Shown: piece after piece, positions 36,522-47,539 of the stretch | How the letters are laid out: every line of letters begins with the position of its first letter | Position numbering within the stretch: position 1 is the stretch's first letter | DNA from: Lachnospiraceae bacterium MD329 | GTDB taxonomy: Bacteria > Bacillota > Clostridia > UBA1381 | DNA: 64,000 nucleotides | Assembly: GCA_010206265.1 (NCBI GenBank) | Contig: VIQV01000007.1 | Location: 28,840-92,839 of the forward strand | Direction of reading: 5' to 3' | Translations under genes and position numbers: made by a program | Notes under the pieces: model-generated | Told to the model about the DNA's origin: nothing | The model's input: the letters and a program-made list of their open reading frames with translations, nothing else | Database searches by the model: none

Positions 36522-37355
36522 ATGGCACTTAAAAAGTATAATCCTACTTCGCCTGCCAGAAGATTTATGACAGTTTCAGACTTCGCTGAAATTACAAAGA
36601 AGTCACCTGAGCGTTCACTTCTTGCAAAGAAGGATAAGCACGCAGGAAGAAACTCATACGGTAGAATTACTGTTCGTCATAGAGGCGGCGGCAATAGAAG
36701 AAAGTATAGAATTATTGACTTTAAGAGAAATAAAGACGGTATGCCCGCAACTGTTATCGGTGTTGAATATGACCCGAACAGAAGTGCGAATATTGCTCTT
36801 ATTCAGTATGAGGACGGTGAAAAGGCTTATATCATCGCTCCTGTAGGTCTTACAGACGGCGATGTTGTCGTATCTGGCGAAGGCGCAGATATTAAGCCGG
36901 GTAATGCATTGTTCATTAAGGATATTCCGGTTGGTACACTTATTCATAATGTTGAGCTGTATCCGGGTAAGGGCGCTCAGCTTGTAAGAAGTGCAGGTAA
37001 CAGTGCTCAGCTTATGGCAAAAGAAGATAAGTATGCACAGGTTAAACTTCCGTCAGGCGAAGTTAGAATGATTCGTCTTGACTGTAAGGCAACAATCGGT
37101 GTTGTAGGTAATCAGGAACATTCAAATCTTTCTATCGGTAAAGCCGGAAGAAAGCGTCATATGGGTTGGAGACCGACAGTTCGAGGTGTTGTTATGAACC
37201 CGAACGATCACCCGCACGGCGGTGGTGAAGGTAAATCACCTATCGGACGTCCTGCACCGGTTACTCCTTGGGGTAAACCTGCTCTTGGTCTTAAGACAAG
37301 AAAGAAGAAGAACAGAACAGATAAGTTTATCGTAAAGAGAAGAAACTCTAAATAA
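36522..37355 (+). CDS. rplB: 50S ribosomal protein L2
   Basis: 277 residues, standard length, with the conserved C-terminal [21 protein letters not shown] and its functionally key His. L2 supports subunit association and peptidyl transfer. Confidence 0.98.
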   Translation: MALKKYNPTSPARRFMTVSDFAEITKKSPERSLLAKKDKHAGRNSYGRITVRHRGGGNRRKYRIIDFKRNKDGMPATVIGVEYDPNRSANIALIQYEDGEKAYIIAPVGLTDGDVVVSGEGADIKPGNALFIKDIPVGTLIHNVELYPGKGAQLVRSAGNSAQLMAKEDKYAQVKLPSGEVRMIRLDCKATIGVVGNQEHSNLSIGKAGRKRHMGWRPTVRGVVMNPNDHPHGGGEGKSPIGRPAPVTPWGKPALGLKTRKKKNRTDKFIVKRRNSK

Positions 37356-37387
37356 TTGATTAAACAGATTGAAAGGAGGAAGATTTA

Positions 37388-37660
37388 ATGGGCAGATCAC
37401 TTAAAAAGGGACCTTTCGTTGAAGAGCGTCTTATGAGCAGAATTGAAGCTATGAACGCTGCAAATGAAAAGAAGGTTGTTAAGACTTGGTCAAGAGCTTC
37501 CACAATTTTCCCTGAAATGGTTGGACACACAATCGCAGTTCACGACGGCAGAAAGCACGTTCCGGTATTTATCAGTGAGGATATGGTAGGTCACAGACTT
37601 GGTGAATTTGCGCCGACAAGAACCTATAAAGGTCACGCCGGAGCTAAGACCAGCAAATAA
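37388..37660 (+). CDS. rpsS: 30S ribosomal protein S19
   Basis: 90 residues beginning [15 protein letters not shown] and containing [17 protein letters not shown]. It pairs with S13 in the 30S head. AAAGGAGGA ribosome site. Confidence 0.98.
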   Translation: MGRSLKKGPFVEERLMSRIEAMNAANEKKVVKTWSRASTIFPEMVGHTIAVHDGRKHVPVFISEDMVGHRLGEFAPTRTYKGHAGAKTSK

Positions 37661-37718
37661 AACAGATTTACAAGGGATTTAATCCCGTTACCAATATTGC
37701 AAAAGGAGGAATCCACAT

Positions 37719-38057
37719 ATGGAAGCACGCGCAGTGTTAAAGTATGCTCGTATTTCACCGAGAAAGGTGAAAATAGTGCTTGATTTGATAAGAAACAAGC
37801 CTGTAAACGTTGCAAAGGGTATTTTAGACAATACTCCGAAGTCAGCGAGCGAGTATTTATCAAAGCTTCTTGCGTCTGCTGTTGCAAACGCAGAGAATAA
37901 TCACGATATGGATAAGAATAAACTATACGTTGCACAATGTTATGCAACTCAAGGTCCTACTTTAAAAAGAATTCAGCCCCACGCTCAGGGCAGAGCGTTC
38001 AAGATTTTAAAGAGAACCAGCCATATCACCTTGGTATTAAAGGAAAAGGAAGACTAA
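37719..38057 (+). CDS. rplV: 50S ribosomal protein L22
   Basis: 112 residues ([36 protein letters not shown]), with the tunnel-lining hairpin near the C-terminus where macrolide-resistance changes occur in other species. Strong AAAGGAGGA site. Confidence 0.98.
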   Translation: MEARAVLKYARISPRKVKIVLDLIRNKPVNVAKGILDNTPKSASEYLSKLLASAVANAENNHDMDKNKLYVAQCYATQGPTLKRIQPHAQGRAFKILKRTSHITLVLKEKED

Positions 38058-38076
38058 TTGAGAAGGAGGTTCACTT

Positions 38077-38805
38077 ATGGGACAAAAAGTAAACCCACAC
38101 GGACTTAGAGTCGGTGTTATAAAAGACTGGGATTCTAAGTGGATTGCAGGTAAAAAAGACTTTGGCGACCAGTTGGTTGAAGATTATAACATAAGAAAAT
38201 TTGTTAAAAAAGCTTGTTATGACGCAGGTATAGCAAAGATTGGCATAGAGAGAAAGCAGAATAAGATTTTCATAACTATCCACGCTGCTAAACCGGGTAT
38301 CATTATAGGCAGAGGCGGAGCTGAAATTGATAAGCTGAAGGCTGAGGTTGAAAAGCTTACTTCAAAAACAGTAAACGTAAACATTATGGAGGTTAAAACT
38401 CCTGATACAAACGCACAGCTTGTTGCTGAGAATATTGCAGCACAGCTTGAAAGACGTATTTCATTCAGACGTGCTATGAAGCAGGTTATGGGCAGAGCAA
38501 TGCGTCTTGGCGTTAAAGGTATCAAAACTGCGGTTGCAGGTCGTGTAGGCGGCGCTGAAATTGCAAGAACAGAGCAGTATCACGAGGGTACAATTCCTCT
38601 TCAGACTTTAAGAGCTGATATCGACTATGGTTTTGCGGAAGCTCATACAACATACGGTATCCTTGGTATTAAGGTTTGGATATACAAGGGCGAAATCCTG
38701 AACGTTGCTGACGGCAGAAGAAAGGAAGCCGCTGCTCAGGCCGCTGAAGGCAGACGTGACAATCGTCGTCGCGGTGACAGAAGACCGAAGGGAGGCAGAC
38801 AGTAA
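38077..38805 (+). CDS. rpsC: 30S ribosomal protein S3
   Basis: 242 residues with the KH motif [14 protein letters not shown] and the S3 C-domain. The tail after about residue 210 is Arg/Ala-rich ([20 protein letters not shown]). It forms part of the mRNA entry helicase. Its stop overlaps the L16 start (TAATG). Confidence 0.98.
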   Translation: MGQKVNPHGLRVGVIKDWDSKWIAGKKDFGDQLVEDYNIRKFVKKACYDAGIAKIGIERKQNKIFITIHAAKPGIIIGRGGAEIDKLKAEVEKLTSKTVNVNIMEVKTPDTNAQLVAENIAAQLERRISFRRAMKQVMGRAMRLGVKGIKTAVAGRVGGAEIARTEQYHEGTIPLQTLRADIDYGFAEAHTTYGILGIKVWIYKGEILNVADGRRKEAAAQAAEGRRDNRRRGDRRPKGGRQ

Positions 38806-39227
38806 TGTTACTACCTAAAAGAGTTAAGTATAGAAGAGTAATGCGCGGCAGAATGAAGGGTAAGGCAACGCGTGGTAACGTTGTATCACACGGTGAATTT
38901 GGTCTTCAGGCAGTAGAGCCGGCTTGGATTACTTCAAGACAGATTGAGGCAGCCCGTATCGCTATGACAAGATATACAAAGCGTGGCGGTCAGGTTTGGA
39001 TAAAGATATTCCCGGATAAGCCGGTAACAAGAAAACCGGCTGAAACCCGAATGGGTTCAGGTAAGGGTGCTCCCGAATACTGGGTAGCAGTAGTTAAGCC
39101 CGGCAGAATTATGTTCGAGATGGCGGGTGTAAGTGAAGAAGTGGCAAGAGAAGCTATGCGTCTTGCTATGCATAAACTTCCTATTAAGTGTAAGTTTGTG
39201 AAACGTCAAGCAGAGGATGGTGAATAA
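38805..39227 (+). CDS. rplP: 50S ribosomal protein L16
   Basis: 140 residues ([42 protein letters not shown]). It organises the A-site region of the 50S subunit. It overlaps rpsC by one base. Confidence 0.98.
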   Translation: MLLPKRVKYRRVMRGRMKGKATRGNVVSHGEFGLQAVEPAWITSRQIEAARIAMTRYTKRGGQVWIKIFPDKPVTRKPAETRMGSGKGAPEYWVAVVKPGRIMFEMAGVSEEVAREAMRLAMHKLPIKCKFVKRQAEDGE

Positions 39228-39229
39228 GA

Positions 39230-39433
39230 ATGAAAGTAAATGAGCTAAGAGATTTATCAACGGCTGAATTAGAAGAAAAGCTTGCAGAGAGCAAGCAGGA
39301 GCTTTTCAACTTGAGATTTCAAAATGCTATAAACCAATTGGATAACCCCAAAAGAATTGGTGATGTAAAAAAGACTATCGCTCGTATATTAACCATCATT
39401 CATGAAAGAGAACTGCAAGGCAGTGCGATGTGA
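39230..39433 (+). CDS. rpmC: 50S ribosomal protein L29
   Basis: 67 residues, helical hairpin ([26 protein letters not shown]). It sits next to L23 at the tunnel exit. It follows rplP by two bases. Confidence 0.97.
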   Translation: MKVNELRDLSTAELEEKLAESKQELFNLRFQNAINQLDNPKRIGDVKKTIARILTIIHERELQGSAM

Positions 39434-39478
39434 GCAGATAGATTTTAGTAAGAAATGTGCGGAAGGAGGCACTTATCT

Positions 39479-39736
39479 GTGGAAGAAAGAAACAGCCGTA
39501 AGGTTAAAATCGGTAAAGTAATCAGCAACAAGATGGATAAAACAATCGTTGTTGCAATAGAAGAAAATAAAAAACATCCGCTTTATGGTAAGATTATGAA
39601 AAATACTTACAAGCTTAAGGCGCACGATGAAGAAAACGTATGCTCTATCGGTGATAAGGTAAAGGTTATGGAAACAAGACCTCTATCAAAGGATAAGAGA
39701 TGGAGATTAGTTGAAATAGTAGAAAAGGTTAAATAA
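39479..39736 (+). CDS. rpsQ: 30S ribosomal protein S17
   Basis: 85 residues from a GTG start at 39479, chosen because GGAAGGAGGC lies eight bases before it. An upstream in-frame start would precede the ribosome site. [19 protein letters not shown] and [15 protein letters not shown] are conserved. A 16S rRNA-binding OB-fold protein. Confidence 0.96.
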   Translation: MEERNSRKVKIGKVISNKMDKTIVVAIEENKKHPLYGKIMKNTYKLKAHDEENVCSIGDKVKVMETRPLSKDKRWRLVEIVEKVK

Positions 39737-39771
39737 TTAAGTTTCCTAAAAATTAAGGAGGAAAGTTTAAG

Positions 39772-40140
39772 ATGATTCAACAACAAACACTTTTGAAAGT
39801 GGCTGATAATACAGGCGCAAAAGAAGTTATGTGTATCCGTGTAATGGGCGGCAGCAGAAAAAGATATGCAGCAGTTGGCGACGAAATCATTTGCAGTGTC
39901 AAAAAAGCAACACCGGGCGGCGTTGTAAAAAAAGGTGACGTTGTAAAGGCTGTTGTAGTCAGAACGGTTAAAGAGTCAAAGCGCGCTGACGGTTCTTACA
40001 TCAGATTTGATGAAAACGCAGCGGTTATTGTAAGAGATGATAAAAACCCAAGAGGTACTCGTATTTTTGGCCCTGTTGCAAGAGAGCTTAGAGATAAAGA
40101 GTATATGAAGATATTATCATTGGCTCCGGAAGTTCTTTAA
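39772..40140 (+). CDS. rplN: 50S ribosomal protein L14
   Basis: 122 residues ([42 protein letters not shown]). It forms an intersubunit bridge and is the RsfS docking site. First gene of the spc part of the operon. Confidence 0.98.
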   Translation: MIQQQTLLKVADNTGAKEVMCIRVMGGSRKRYAAVGDEIICSVKKATPGGVVKKGDVVKAVVVRTVKESKRADGSYIRFDENAAVIVRDDKNPRGTRIFGPVARELRDKEYMKILSLAPEVL

Positions 40141-40155
40141 TAGGAGGATATTACA

Positions 40156-40479
40156 ATGAAAAAGATGCATATAAAAAGAGGCGATGTCGTAAAGGTAATC
40201 GCCGGTAAGGATAAAGGCAAAGAGGGCAAGATTATAACTGCAATTCCTGCTGAAGGCAAGGTTATTGTTGAAGGTATCGCAGTTGCTAAAAGACATCAGA
40301 AAGCAAGAGTACAGGGTCAGGAAAGCGGTATTATTCATAAGGAAATGCCGATTGACGCATCAAATGTAATGAGAGTTTGCTCGAAGTGCGGTAAAGCCGC
40401 AAGAACAGGCGTTAAGGTTCTTGCAGACGGTTCAAAAATGAGATACTGTAAAAAGTGTAACTCAGAGCTTAACGACTAA
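40156..40479 (+). CDS. rplX: 50S ribosomal protein L24
   Basis: 107 residues with an N-terminal KOW motif ([19 protein letters not shown]) and a C-terminal zinc knuckle with CSKCGK and CKKC, common in Clostridia. Assembly initiator of the 50S subunit. Confidence 0.97.
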   Translation: MKKMHIKRGDVVKVIAGKDKGKEGKIITAIPAEGKVIVEGIAVAKRHQKARVQGQESGIIHKEMPIDASNVMRVCSKCGKAARTGVKVLADGSKMRYCKKCNSELND

Positions 40480-40505
40480 TTTTCGAGAGGAGGAAAATTC
40501 TAACA

Positions 40506-41045
40506 ATGAGTAGAATGCAAGATAAGTATAATAAAGAAGTTGCTCCGGCTCTTATGGAGAAGTTCGGCTATAAAAGCGTAATGCAGATACCTAAGCTCGA
40601 CAAAATCGTTATAAATATCGGTATGGGTGAAGCTAAGGATAACCCCAAGGCAATCGAGGCTGCTTGTTCGGATTTGGCTGCTATAACAGGTCAGAAGCCA
40701 ATCGTGACAAAGGCTAAGAAGTCTGTTGCTAACTTCAAGCTGAGAGAAGGAATGAATATCGGCTGTAAAGTAACGCTGAGAAGTGATAAGATGTATGAGT
40801 TCTTAGACAGATTCTTCAATGTAGCACTTCCGCGTGTAAGAGATTTCAGAGGTATTAATCCTAATGGTTTCGACGGTAGAGGAAACTATTCTGTAGGTAT
40901 TAAGGAACAGCTTATATTCCCTGAGATTGACTATGATAAGATTGATAAAATTAGAGGTATGGACATTAACATTGTCACTACCGCAAAGACAGACGAAGAG
41001 GCTCGTGAGTTTTTAAGCTTGATGGGTGCTCCGTTCCGTTCGTAG
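40506..41045 (+). CDS. rplE: 50S ribosomal protein L5
   Basis: 179 residues ([41 protein letters not shown]). It binds 5S rRNA and contacts the P-site tRNA. Usual length and order. Confidence 0.98.
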   Translation: MSRMQDKYNKEVAPALMEKFGYKSVMQIPKLDKIVINIGMGEAKDNPKAIEAACSDLAAITGQKPIVTKAKKSVANFKLREGMNIGCKVTLRSDKMYEFLDRFFNVALPRVRDFRGINPNGFDGRGNYSVGIKEQLIFPEIDYDKIDKIRGMDINIVTTAKTDEEAREFLSLMGAPFRS

Positions 41046-41076
41046 TTTGTGTTAGCATAGAAGGAGGAAAACGGTT

Positions 41077-41262
41077 ATGGCAAGAAAAGCAATGGTCATA
41101 AAGCAGCAGAGAAAACCAAAGTATTCGACACAAGCTTATACAAGATGTAAGATTTGCGGAAGACCGCACGCTTACCTTAGAAAGTTTGGTATTTGCCGTA
41201 TTTGCTTCAGAGAGTTGGCTTATAAGGGTCAAATCCCGGGAGTAAGAAAAGCAAGCTGGTAA
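41077..41262 (+). CDS. rpsN: 30S ribosomal protein S14, zinc (type Z) form
   Basis: 61 residues with the four zinc ligands C24, C27, C40 and C43. Firmicutes often keep a zinc-free paralogue elsewhere under Zur control, but none is visible here. The 124-base gap after it contains two near-identical 17-base copies of CAATTTGTAAAGCRTAA (41319-41335 and 41357-41373) just before the rpsH ribosome site. Confidence 0.97.
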   Translation: MARKAMVIKQQRKPKYSTQAYTRCKICGRPHAYLRKFGICRICFRELAYKGQIPGVRKASW

Positions 41263-41386
41263 AAACAATACACTGACCAACAGGTCAGACAGATGGAATA
41301 TAGCGAACAAATTGGTTGCAATTTGTAAAGCATAAAAGGCAGAGCAACTTGTGAAACAATTTGTAAAGCGTAAGGAGGTAAAATAA

Positions 41387-41785
41387 ATGCAAATAACTGA
41401 TCCAATCGCAGATTTGCTTACGAGAATCAGAAATGCAAGCTCATCAAAGCACGAAACAGTTGATGTTCCTGCTTCAAATATGAAGAAGGCAATTGTGGAA
41501 ATACTTAATAATGAGGGCTATATAAAGGGCTATCAGGTAATTGAGGACGGCAAACAGGGCGTTATAAGAATTACTTTAAAGTATGGTCCTAACAAGGAAA
41601 AGGTTATAAGCGGTCTTAAGAGAGTTTCAAAGCCGGGTCTTAGATTTTATGCCGGCGCAGACGAGCTGCCGAGAGTTTTAAAGGGTCTTGGTATAGCAAT
41701 CGTGTCAACTTCTAAAGGTATTATGACTGATAAAGAAGCAAGAAAGCAGAATATAGGCGGAGAAGTATTAGCCTTCATCTGGTAA
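41387..41785 (+). CDS. rpsH: 30S ribosomal protein S8
   Basis: 132 residues ([47 protein letters not shown]). It binds the 16S central domain and represses the spc operon in E. coli. It is followed by a 193-base gap that holds a palindromic repeat element. Confidence 0.98.
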   Translation: MQITDPIADLLTRIRNASSSKHETVDVPASNMKKAIVEILNNEGYIKGYQVIEDGKQGVIRITLKYGPNKEKVISGLKRVSKPGLRFYAGADELPRVLKGLGIAIVSTSKGIMTDKEARKQNIGGEVLAFIW

Positions 41786-41908
41786 AAAATCATCTGCCTG
41801 CCGCATTTTTTCCGTTATTCGTCGTTAAAGCCCCTTGCCGTATGTGCATACTGCCTGCGGTGCTTTGCCTTGACTAACGAAAAACTATCGGCACGCATCA
41901 GATTTTTA
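41785..41908. repeat. Palindromic MITE-like repeat inside the spc operon
   Basis: The ends of this 124-base unit are imperfect inverted repeats. ATCATCTGCCTGCCGCAT near the left edge matches the reverse complement of the right edge, which reads AATCTGATGCGTGCCGATAG, and CCGTTA pairs with the later TAACGA. The centre folds as AAAGC/GCTTT enclosing GTATG/CATAC. It carries no coding frame and lies within a transcribed operon. I recall similar palindromic intergenic repeats in Clostridia, but no second copy is visible in this window. Confidence 0.65.
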
Positions 41909-41978
41909 ACATCATTAAAATAATAACTGAAAACCTGCCATATAGGCAGAGTAAATTTAAGTTAAGGAGGAAAATCCT

Positions 41979-42527
41979 ATGTCAAGAATAGGTAAATTAC
42001 CTATCACTGTTCCTGCGGGAGTAGAGGTAAAGGTAAGTGATACAAACGAAATCACAGTAAAAGGTAAAAACGGAACTTTGCAAAGACAGCTTCATCCGGA
42101 TATGATTATTAAAGTAGCTGATGGAGTTATCACAGTAGAGCGTCCGTCAGAAAATAAAGTGCATAAGTCATTGCACGGTCTTACGAGAACACTTGTAAAC
42201 AATATGGTTGTCGGTGTTACAGATGGATTTACAAAGGAGCTTGAGATTAACGGTGTCGGTTACAGAGCTGCTATGCAGGGTAAGACATTGAATCTCAGCC
42301 TTGGTTATTCACACCCCGTTTTGTATGAGGCAAAAGAGGGAGTAACAATCGAGGTTCCGGCGCCGAACAAAATCCTTGTAAAGGGTGCCAACAAAGAAGA
42401 TGTCGGAGCTACTGCTGCGAAAATCAGAGAATTCAGACAGCCTGAACCATATAAGGGTAAGGGTATTAAGTACGTTGATGAACACATCAGACGTAAAGAA
42501 GGTAAAGCAGGAGCTAAGAAGAAATAA
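41979..42527 (+). CDS. rplF: 50S ribosomal protein L6
   Basis: 182 residues with two L6 repeats ([59 protein letters not shown]). It lies near the sarcin-ricin loop. AAGGAGGA ribosome site follows the repeat-containing gap. Confidence 0.98.
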   Translation: MSRIGKLPITVPAGVEVKVSDTNEITVKGKNGTLQRQLHPDMIIKVADGVITVERPSENKVHKSLHGLTRTLVNNMVVGVTDGFTKELEINGVGYRAAMQGKTLNLSLGYSHPVLYEAKEGVTIEVPAPNKILVKGANKEDVGATAAKIREFRQPEPYKGKGIKYVDEHIRRKEGKAGAKKK

Positions 42528-42546
42528 TTGAAAGGAGTGTTCTTAA

Positions 42547-42906
42547 ATGATTAAGAAGTTAGATAAAAAAGCGGCAAGAATTCGTCGTCATCAGAGAGTT
42601 AGAAAGAACATCTCCGGAACGGCGGAGAAACCTCGTCTGAACGTATTCAGAAGTGCAAACCACATATACGCACAGATTATCGACGATGTTAAGGGCGTTA
42701 CATTAGTAGCTGCATCAAGCGTTGATAAGGATTTTAAAGGTTACGGCGGTAATGTTGAAGGTGCAAAAGCAATCGGCAAAAAGGTTGCCGAAAAAGCTCA
42801 GGCAGCAGGCATTAAGAATGTCGTATTCGACAGAGGCGGATATGTATATCACGGCAGAGTTGCTGCTCTTGCAGAAGGCGCAAGAGAAGGCGGCTTAGAA
42901 TTCTAA
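42547..42906 (+). CDS. rplR: 50S ribosomal protein L18
   Basis: 119 residues ([50 protein letters not shown]). 5S rRNA-binding protein. Confidence 0.98.
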   Translation: MIKKLDKKAARIRRHQRVRKNISGTAEKPRLNVFRSANHIYAQIIDDVKGVTLVAASSVDKDFKGYGGNVEGAKAIGKKVAEKAQAAGIKNVVFDRGGYVYHGRVAALAEGAREGGLEF

Positions 42907-42925
42907 TAGAAGGAGGACGAGATAA

Positions 42926-43429
42926 GTGACTGAAAAATTAGATATAGAAGCTTTGGAGCTTGAAGAAAATGTCGTAGCAATTAACCGTGTTGCTAAAACA
43001 GTTAAGGGCGGACGTACAATGAGATTTAGCGCTTTGGTTGTTGTCGGTGACGGAAACGGTCACGTTGGCTACGGTCAGGGTAAAGCTGCTGAAATTCCCG
43101 ACGCTATCAGAAAGGGTATTGAAAGCGCAAAGAAGAATATCATTACTGTTCCTATTGTCGGCACAACAATTCCTCACGAGATTATTGGTATTGCCGGCGC
43201 AGGTAAGGTTCTTTTGAAACCTGCCGCACAAGGTACAGGTGTTATCGCAGGCGGAGCTGTTCGTGCGGTTCTTGAGCTTGCAGGTATTAAGGATATCAGA
43301 ACAAAGTGTCTGAGATCAAATAACAAGAGAAATGTAGTTAGTGCTACTGTACAGGGTCTTTCAGAGCTAAAGCAGGCTGAAGAAGTTGCAAAGCTCAGAG
43401 GCATTACTGTAGACCAAATCAGAGGTTAG
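42926..43429 (+). CDS. rpsE: 30S ribosomal protein S5
   Basis: 167 residues from a GTG start behind [34 protein letters not shown] and [14 protein letters not shown] are conserved. It helps decoding fidelity at the mRNA entry site. Confidence 0.97.
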   Translation: MTEKLDIEALELEENVVAINRVAKTVKGGRTMRFSALVVVGDGNGHVGYGQGKAAEIPDAIRKGIESAKKNIITVPIVGTTIPHEIIGIAGAGKVLLKPAAQGTGVIAGGAVRAVLELAGIKDIRTKCLRSNNKRNVVSATVQGLSELKQAEEVAKLRGITVDQIRG

Positions 43430-43447
43430 TAAGGAGGCACAAATACA

Positions 43448-43627
43448 ATGGCTAAATTAAAAATTACATTAGTCAGAAGTACAATCGGCAGAAAAAAGGA
43501 TCAGATTGCTACTGTCGAAGCTTTGGGACTAAAGAAAATAAGAAGTGTTGTTGAGCATAATGACACGCCTCAGATAAGAGGAATGATTAACAAGGTATCA
43601 CACCTTGTAACAGTTGAAGAAAACTAA
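43448..43627 (+). CDS. rpmD: 50S ribosomal protein L30
   Basis: 59 residues ([41 protein letters not shown]). It is short but clear, in its canonical place between rpsE and rplO, with an AAGGAGG site before the ATG. Confidence 0.97.
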   Translation: MAKLKITLVRSTIGRKKDQIATVEALGLKKIRSVVEHNDTPQIRGMINKVSHLVTVEEN

Positions 43628-43648
43628 TTAGTGAGGAGGTGCAGCAAA

Positions 43649-44089
43649 ATGAACTTAAACGAATTACAGCCCGCTGAAGGTTCAAAGTTTGCTCCGAAAA
43701 GAGTAGGCAGAGGTATTGGAAGCGGAACAGGTAAAACTTCGGGAAAAGGTCATAAAGGACAAAACGCACGTTCGGGCGGCGGAGTAAGACCGGGCTTTGA
43801 AGGTGGTCAGATGCCGCTTTACAGAAGACTTCCTAAGCGTGGTTTTAAGAATATATTTGCAAAGCAGTATGTGTCTGTAAACGTTGAAGCTCTTAATAAG
43901 CTTGAGGACGGTACAGAGGTTACGGCTGAGGTACTAAAGGAAAACGGTATCATCAGTAAGACGCTTGACGGTGTTAAAATACTTGGCAGAGGCGAGCTTA
44001 CTAAAAAGCTTACTGTTAAGGTTGCTAAAATGAGCGCGTCTGCAAAGGAAAAGATTGAAAAGGCAGGCGGAAAGGCAGAGGTGATGTAA
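43649..44089 (+). CDS. rplO: 50S ribosomal protein L15
   Basis: 146 residues from the ATG at 43649 (GAGGAGG site). [12 protein letters not shown], the Gly-rich loop [20 protein letters not shown] and [18 protein letters not shown] are conserved. Late 50S assembly protein. secY starts one base after its stop. Confidence 0.97.
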   Translation: MNLNELQPAEGSKFAPKRVGRGIGSGTGKTSGKGHKGQNARSGGGVRPGFEGGQMPLYRRLPKRGFKNIFAKQYVSVNVEALNKLEDGTEVTAEVLKENGIISKTLDGVKILGRGELTKKLTVKVAKMSASAKEKIEKAGGKAEVM

Positions 44090-44090
44090 G

Positions 44091-45410
44091 GTGCTTCAAA
44101 CTTTAAGAAACGCGTGGAAAATCCCTGACCTTCGCCGCAGAATGTTATTTACATTAATGATGCTTATAGTATTTAGATTCGGAGCGCATATTCCTGTTCC
44201 TTATCTAAGCACTGAGGCAATGCAGGCATTCTTGGGAAATGGCGGTACTGACTTGTTTAGTTTGTTTGATGTATTTACAGGCGGTGCGTTCTCGAACGCA
44301 ACTGTTATGGCAATGGGTGTTTCCCCATACATCAATGCATCAATTATTGTACAGCTTTTGACTGTTGCAATTCCGGCTCTTGAACGTCTTGCAAAAGAAG
44401 GTCTTGAGGGCAGAAAAAAGATAAACAAGATTACAAGATACCTTGGTATTGCGCTTGCATTTATTCAGGGCGCGGGTCTTTATGTAACGCTTTATAATAT
44501 GGGCAACGCTATAACAAATCCAAGTGTTCTTACTTTCTTTGTAATAGTACTTACCTTTACAGCAGGTACGGCATTTATTATCTGGCTGGGTGAGCTGATT
44601 ACGGAAAAGGGTCTTGGAAATGGTGTATCGCTTATCATTTTTGCAGGTATCGTTTCAAGAATGCCGACAGCAGCATATAACCTGTATCAGCAGAAGTTAA
44701 GTACAGGACTTACTGCAGGCGGACTTATATTTGTTGCCGCAGTAGTTATAGTGGCAATTGCAGCTATAACATTCGTTGTATTCTTCTCTGACGCTGAACG
44801 CAGAATTCCTGTTCAGTACGCAAAACGTGTTGTAGGAAGAAAGATGTACGGCGGACAGAGCACAAATATTCCTATTAAGGTTGCCGCAGGCGGAGTTATG
44901 CCTATTATCTTTGCTTCGTCAATTATGGCTTTCCCTGCGACTATAGTAAGACTTGTTACGGGCGGTAATATGCCGCAGTCAGGACTTGGATATTATGTTC
45001 TTGGCTGTCTTAGCGCAGGTTACGCGTCACCGTGGTGGACCAGTCTTGTATACGCTATATTGTATGCATTATTGATTCTGTTCTTCACATATTTCTATTC
45101 ATCAATTCAGTTCAATCCTATTGAGCTTGCGAATAATATGAAGAAGAGCGGCGGATACATTCCGGGTATCAGACCGGGTAAGCCGACAAGCGATTATATA
45201 GGAAAGATTTCGTCAAGATTAAATCTAATCGGCGCATTCTTCCTTGCTGTTATTGCGATTATGCCGGTTATTGTCGGCGCAATATTCAACATTCCTTCAC
45301 TTCAAATCGGCGGTACTTCATTGCTGATTATGGAAGGTGTTGCGCTTGAAACTGTAAGACAGATAGAGTCGCAGATGACTATGCGTCATTATAAAGGATT
45401 CCTTGAATAA
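44091..45410 (+). CDS. secY: Protein translocase subunit SecY
   Basis: 439 residues with ten membrane helices. It is the central channel of the Sec translocon and works with SecE, SecG and SecA. Conserved PYINASIIVQLL and the C-terminal RHYKGFLE are present. It has a GTG start. The ribosome site GAGGTGA lies in the end of rplO, so translation is coupled. Confidence 0.97.
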   Translation: MLQTLRNAWKIPDLRRRMLFTLMMLIVFRFGAHIPVPYLSTEAMQAFLGNGGTDLFSLFDVFTGGAFSNATVMAMGVSPYINASIIVQLLTVAIPALERLAKEGLEGRKKINKITRYLGIALAFIQGAGLYVTLYNMGNAITNPSVLTFFVIVLTFTAGTAFIIWLGELITEKGLGNGVSLIIFAGIVSRMPTAAYNLYQQKLSTGLTAGGLIFVAAVVIVAIAAITFVVFFSDAERRIPVQYAKRVVGRKMYGGQSTNIPIKVAAGGVMPIIFASSIMAFPATIVRLVTGGNMPQSGLGYYVLGCLSAGYASPWWTSLVYAILYALLILFFTYFYSSIQFNPIELANNMKKSGGYIPGIRPGKPTSDYIGKISSRLNLIGAFFLAVIAIMPVIVGAIFNIPSLQIGGTSLLIMEGVALETVRQIESQMTMRHYKGFLE

Positions 45411-45436
45411 TTGAATGGAAAGGCGGTAAGAGGTAT

Positions 45437-46075
45437 ATGAATTTAGTACTAATGGGACCTCCGGGTGCCGGTAAAGGTACACAGGGTGAGATTTTGTCAA
45501 AGCGTTTAGGTATTGATACAATTTCTACAGGTGTTATGCTGAGAACCGCCATCAAGGAGCAGACGGACGTCGGTAAGATGGCTGAAAAGTATATCAACGA
45601 CGGAAAACTTGTTCCCGATGACGTAATTGTTAAGATAGTAAAAGAGCGGTTGGAGAAACCGGACTGCGCTAAAGGATTTATCCTTGACGGTTTCCCCCGC
45701 ACAACTGCTCAGGCGGAGGCTTTAACTGAATCAGGTGTTAAAATTGATAAGGTGCTTTCGCTTGAGGTAGATGACGAAAAAATTGTTGAACGTCTTTCGT
45801 CTAGACGTGAATGCAGAGAGTGCGGAGCACCGTACAATGTCATTTCAAATAAGCCCCAGACAGAGGGTAAATGTGATAAATGCGGAGGAGATTTGATTCA
45901 GCGCGCAGACGATAATCCCGATACGATTAAGAACAGACTTAATGTTTATCACGAACAGACAGAGCCTATAAAAGCTTACTATGAAAAGCAGGGACTTCTC
46001 GTTACCGCAAAGGGTGAAGAGGAGCTCAGTGATACAACAAAGAATGTTGCAGCGGCTCTGGGACTTGAGGTGTGA
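45437..46075 (+). CDS. adk: Adenylate kinase, zinc-lid type
   Basis: 212 residues: P-loop GPPGAGKGT (7-15), DGFPRT (84-89) and a long LID with four zinc-binding Cys (126, 129, 146, 149). It balances AMP, ADP and ATP. The gene order secY-adk-map-infA is the Firmicute norm. Confidence 0.98.
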   Translation: MNLVLMGPPGAGKGTQGEILSKRLGIDTISTGVMLRTAIKEQTDVGKMAEKYINDGKLVPDDVIVKIVKERLEKPDCAKGFILDGFPRTTAQAEALTESGVKIDKVLSLEVDDEKIVERLSSRRECRECGAPYNVISNKPQTEGKCDKCGGDLIQRADDNPDTIKNRLNVYHEQTEPIKAYYEKQGLLVTAKGEEELSDTTKNVAAALGLEV

Positions 46076-46078
46076 TTT

Positions 46079-46825
46079 ATGATAACAATTAAATCGGCAA
46101 AACAAGTCGAAAAAATGCGCGAATCAGCACAAATTACAAAAGAGGCTTTAGAGCTTTTGGAAAAGCATATTAAGCCGGGTGTTAATACAGCGCAGCTTGA
46201 TAAAATTGCATATGATTTTATCATTTCTAAAGGTGCAAGACCGAATTTTCTCAATTATAACGGTTTTCCGGGCAGTATTTGTGCGTCGGTAAACGACGAA
46301 GTTGTTCACGGAATACCGAGTAAAAAAGCAATCCTTAAAGAGGGCGACATAATCAGCATTGATATGGGCGCAGTAAAGGACGGCTGGCACAGCGACGCGG
46401 CAAGAACGTTTGCCGTTGGAAAAATTTCCGACGAGGCGCAAAAGCTCATTGATGTGACGCGCGAAAGCTTTTTTGAGGGAATTAAATATCTAAGGCACGG
46501 TTCCAAATTAGGTGATGTTTCGTCGGCGATTCAAAATTATGTTGAATCGCACGGTTACAGTGTAGTCCGTGATTTGGTAGGTCACGGAATAGGTCAGAAT
46601 CTTCACGAAGACCCGAGCGTACCGAACTTCGGAAAAGCAGGTCACGGCGCTAAACTTGCCGCTGGTATGACGCTTGCGATTGAACCGATGGTTAACGAGG
46701 GCGCATATAATGTTTCTGTGCTTGATGATAACTGGACTATTGTAACGGACGACGGAAAGCTGTCTGCCCACTATGAAAACACCGTATTGATTACAAAAGA
46801 CGGTTATGAGATATTAACACTGTAG
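46079..46825 (+). CDS. map: Methionine aminopeptidase type I
   Basis: 248 residues with the two-metal site (D in DIISIDMGA and DGWHSDAARTF, H in VGHGIGQNLHEDP, E in IEPM, E in YENT). It removes N-terminal Met from new proteins. It follows adk by three bases. Confidence 0.97.
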   Translation: MITIKSAKQVEKMRESAQITKEALELLEKHIKPGVNTAQLDKIAYDFIISKGARPNFLNYNGFPGSICASVNDEVVHGIPSKKAILKEGDIISIDMGAVKDGWHSDAARTFAVGKISDEAQKLIDVTRESFFEGIKYLRHGSKLGDVSSAIQNYVESHGYSVVRDLVGHGIGQNLHEDPSVPNFGKAGHGAKLAAGMTLAIEPMVNEGAYNVSVLDDNWTIVTDDGKLSAHYENTVLITKDGYEILTL

Positions 46826-46835
46826 GAGTAAAGAT

Positions 46836-47093
46836 ATGGAAATAGTAGAGGGTTCAATAGTACGTTCCATTGCAGGACGCGATAAGGGCAGTCTGTTTAT
46901 AGTGATTTCGCGTGAAGGAGATTATGTATATCTGGCTAACGGCGAATTGCGAAAGGTAGACCGTCCGAAAAGAAAAAAGCTTAAGCATTTGCAGGGTACT
47001 AAGAGTGTTTCAGAGTTTGTACAAAACAAACTTGCAGCAGTCGGAAAAGTTACTAACTCTGAAGTGCGGAAAGCATTAGCAGAATTTAATTAA
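46836..47093 (+). CDS. KOW-domain RNA-binding protein
   Basis: 85 residues with an N-terminal KOW/L14e-like motif (GSIVRSIAGRDKGSLFIVIS) and a basic VDRPKRKKLKHL segment. Such genes sit between map and infA in many Clostridia and related Firmicutes and are annotated as L14e-like. A role in the ribosome or translation is inferred from structure and place only. Confidence 0.88.
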   Translation: MEIVEGSIVRSIAGRDKGSLFIVISREGDYVYLANGELRKVDRPKRKKLKHLQGTKSVSEFVQNKLAAVGKVTNSEVRKALAEFN

Positions 47094-47192
47094 GACATAT
47101 CACTGTAATTTATAAGAAGGACTTTAATTTGTATCACAGATTAAAGAGGGCAGACTGTTTAAAGTTTGCGTCAGCGTAAGGGAGGATATAGC

Positions 47193-47539
<347 letters not shown>

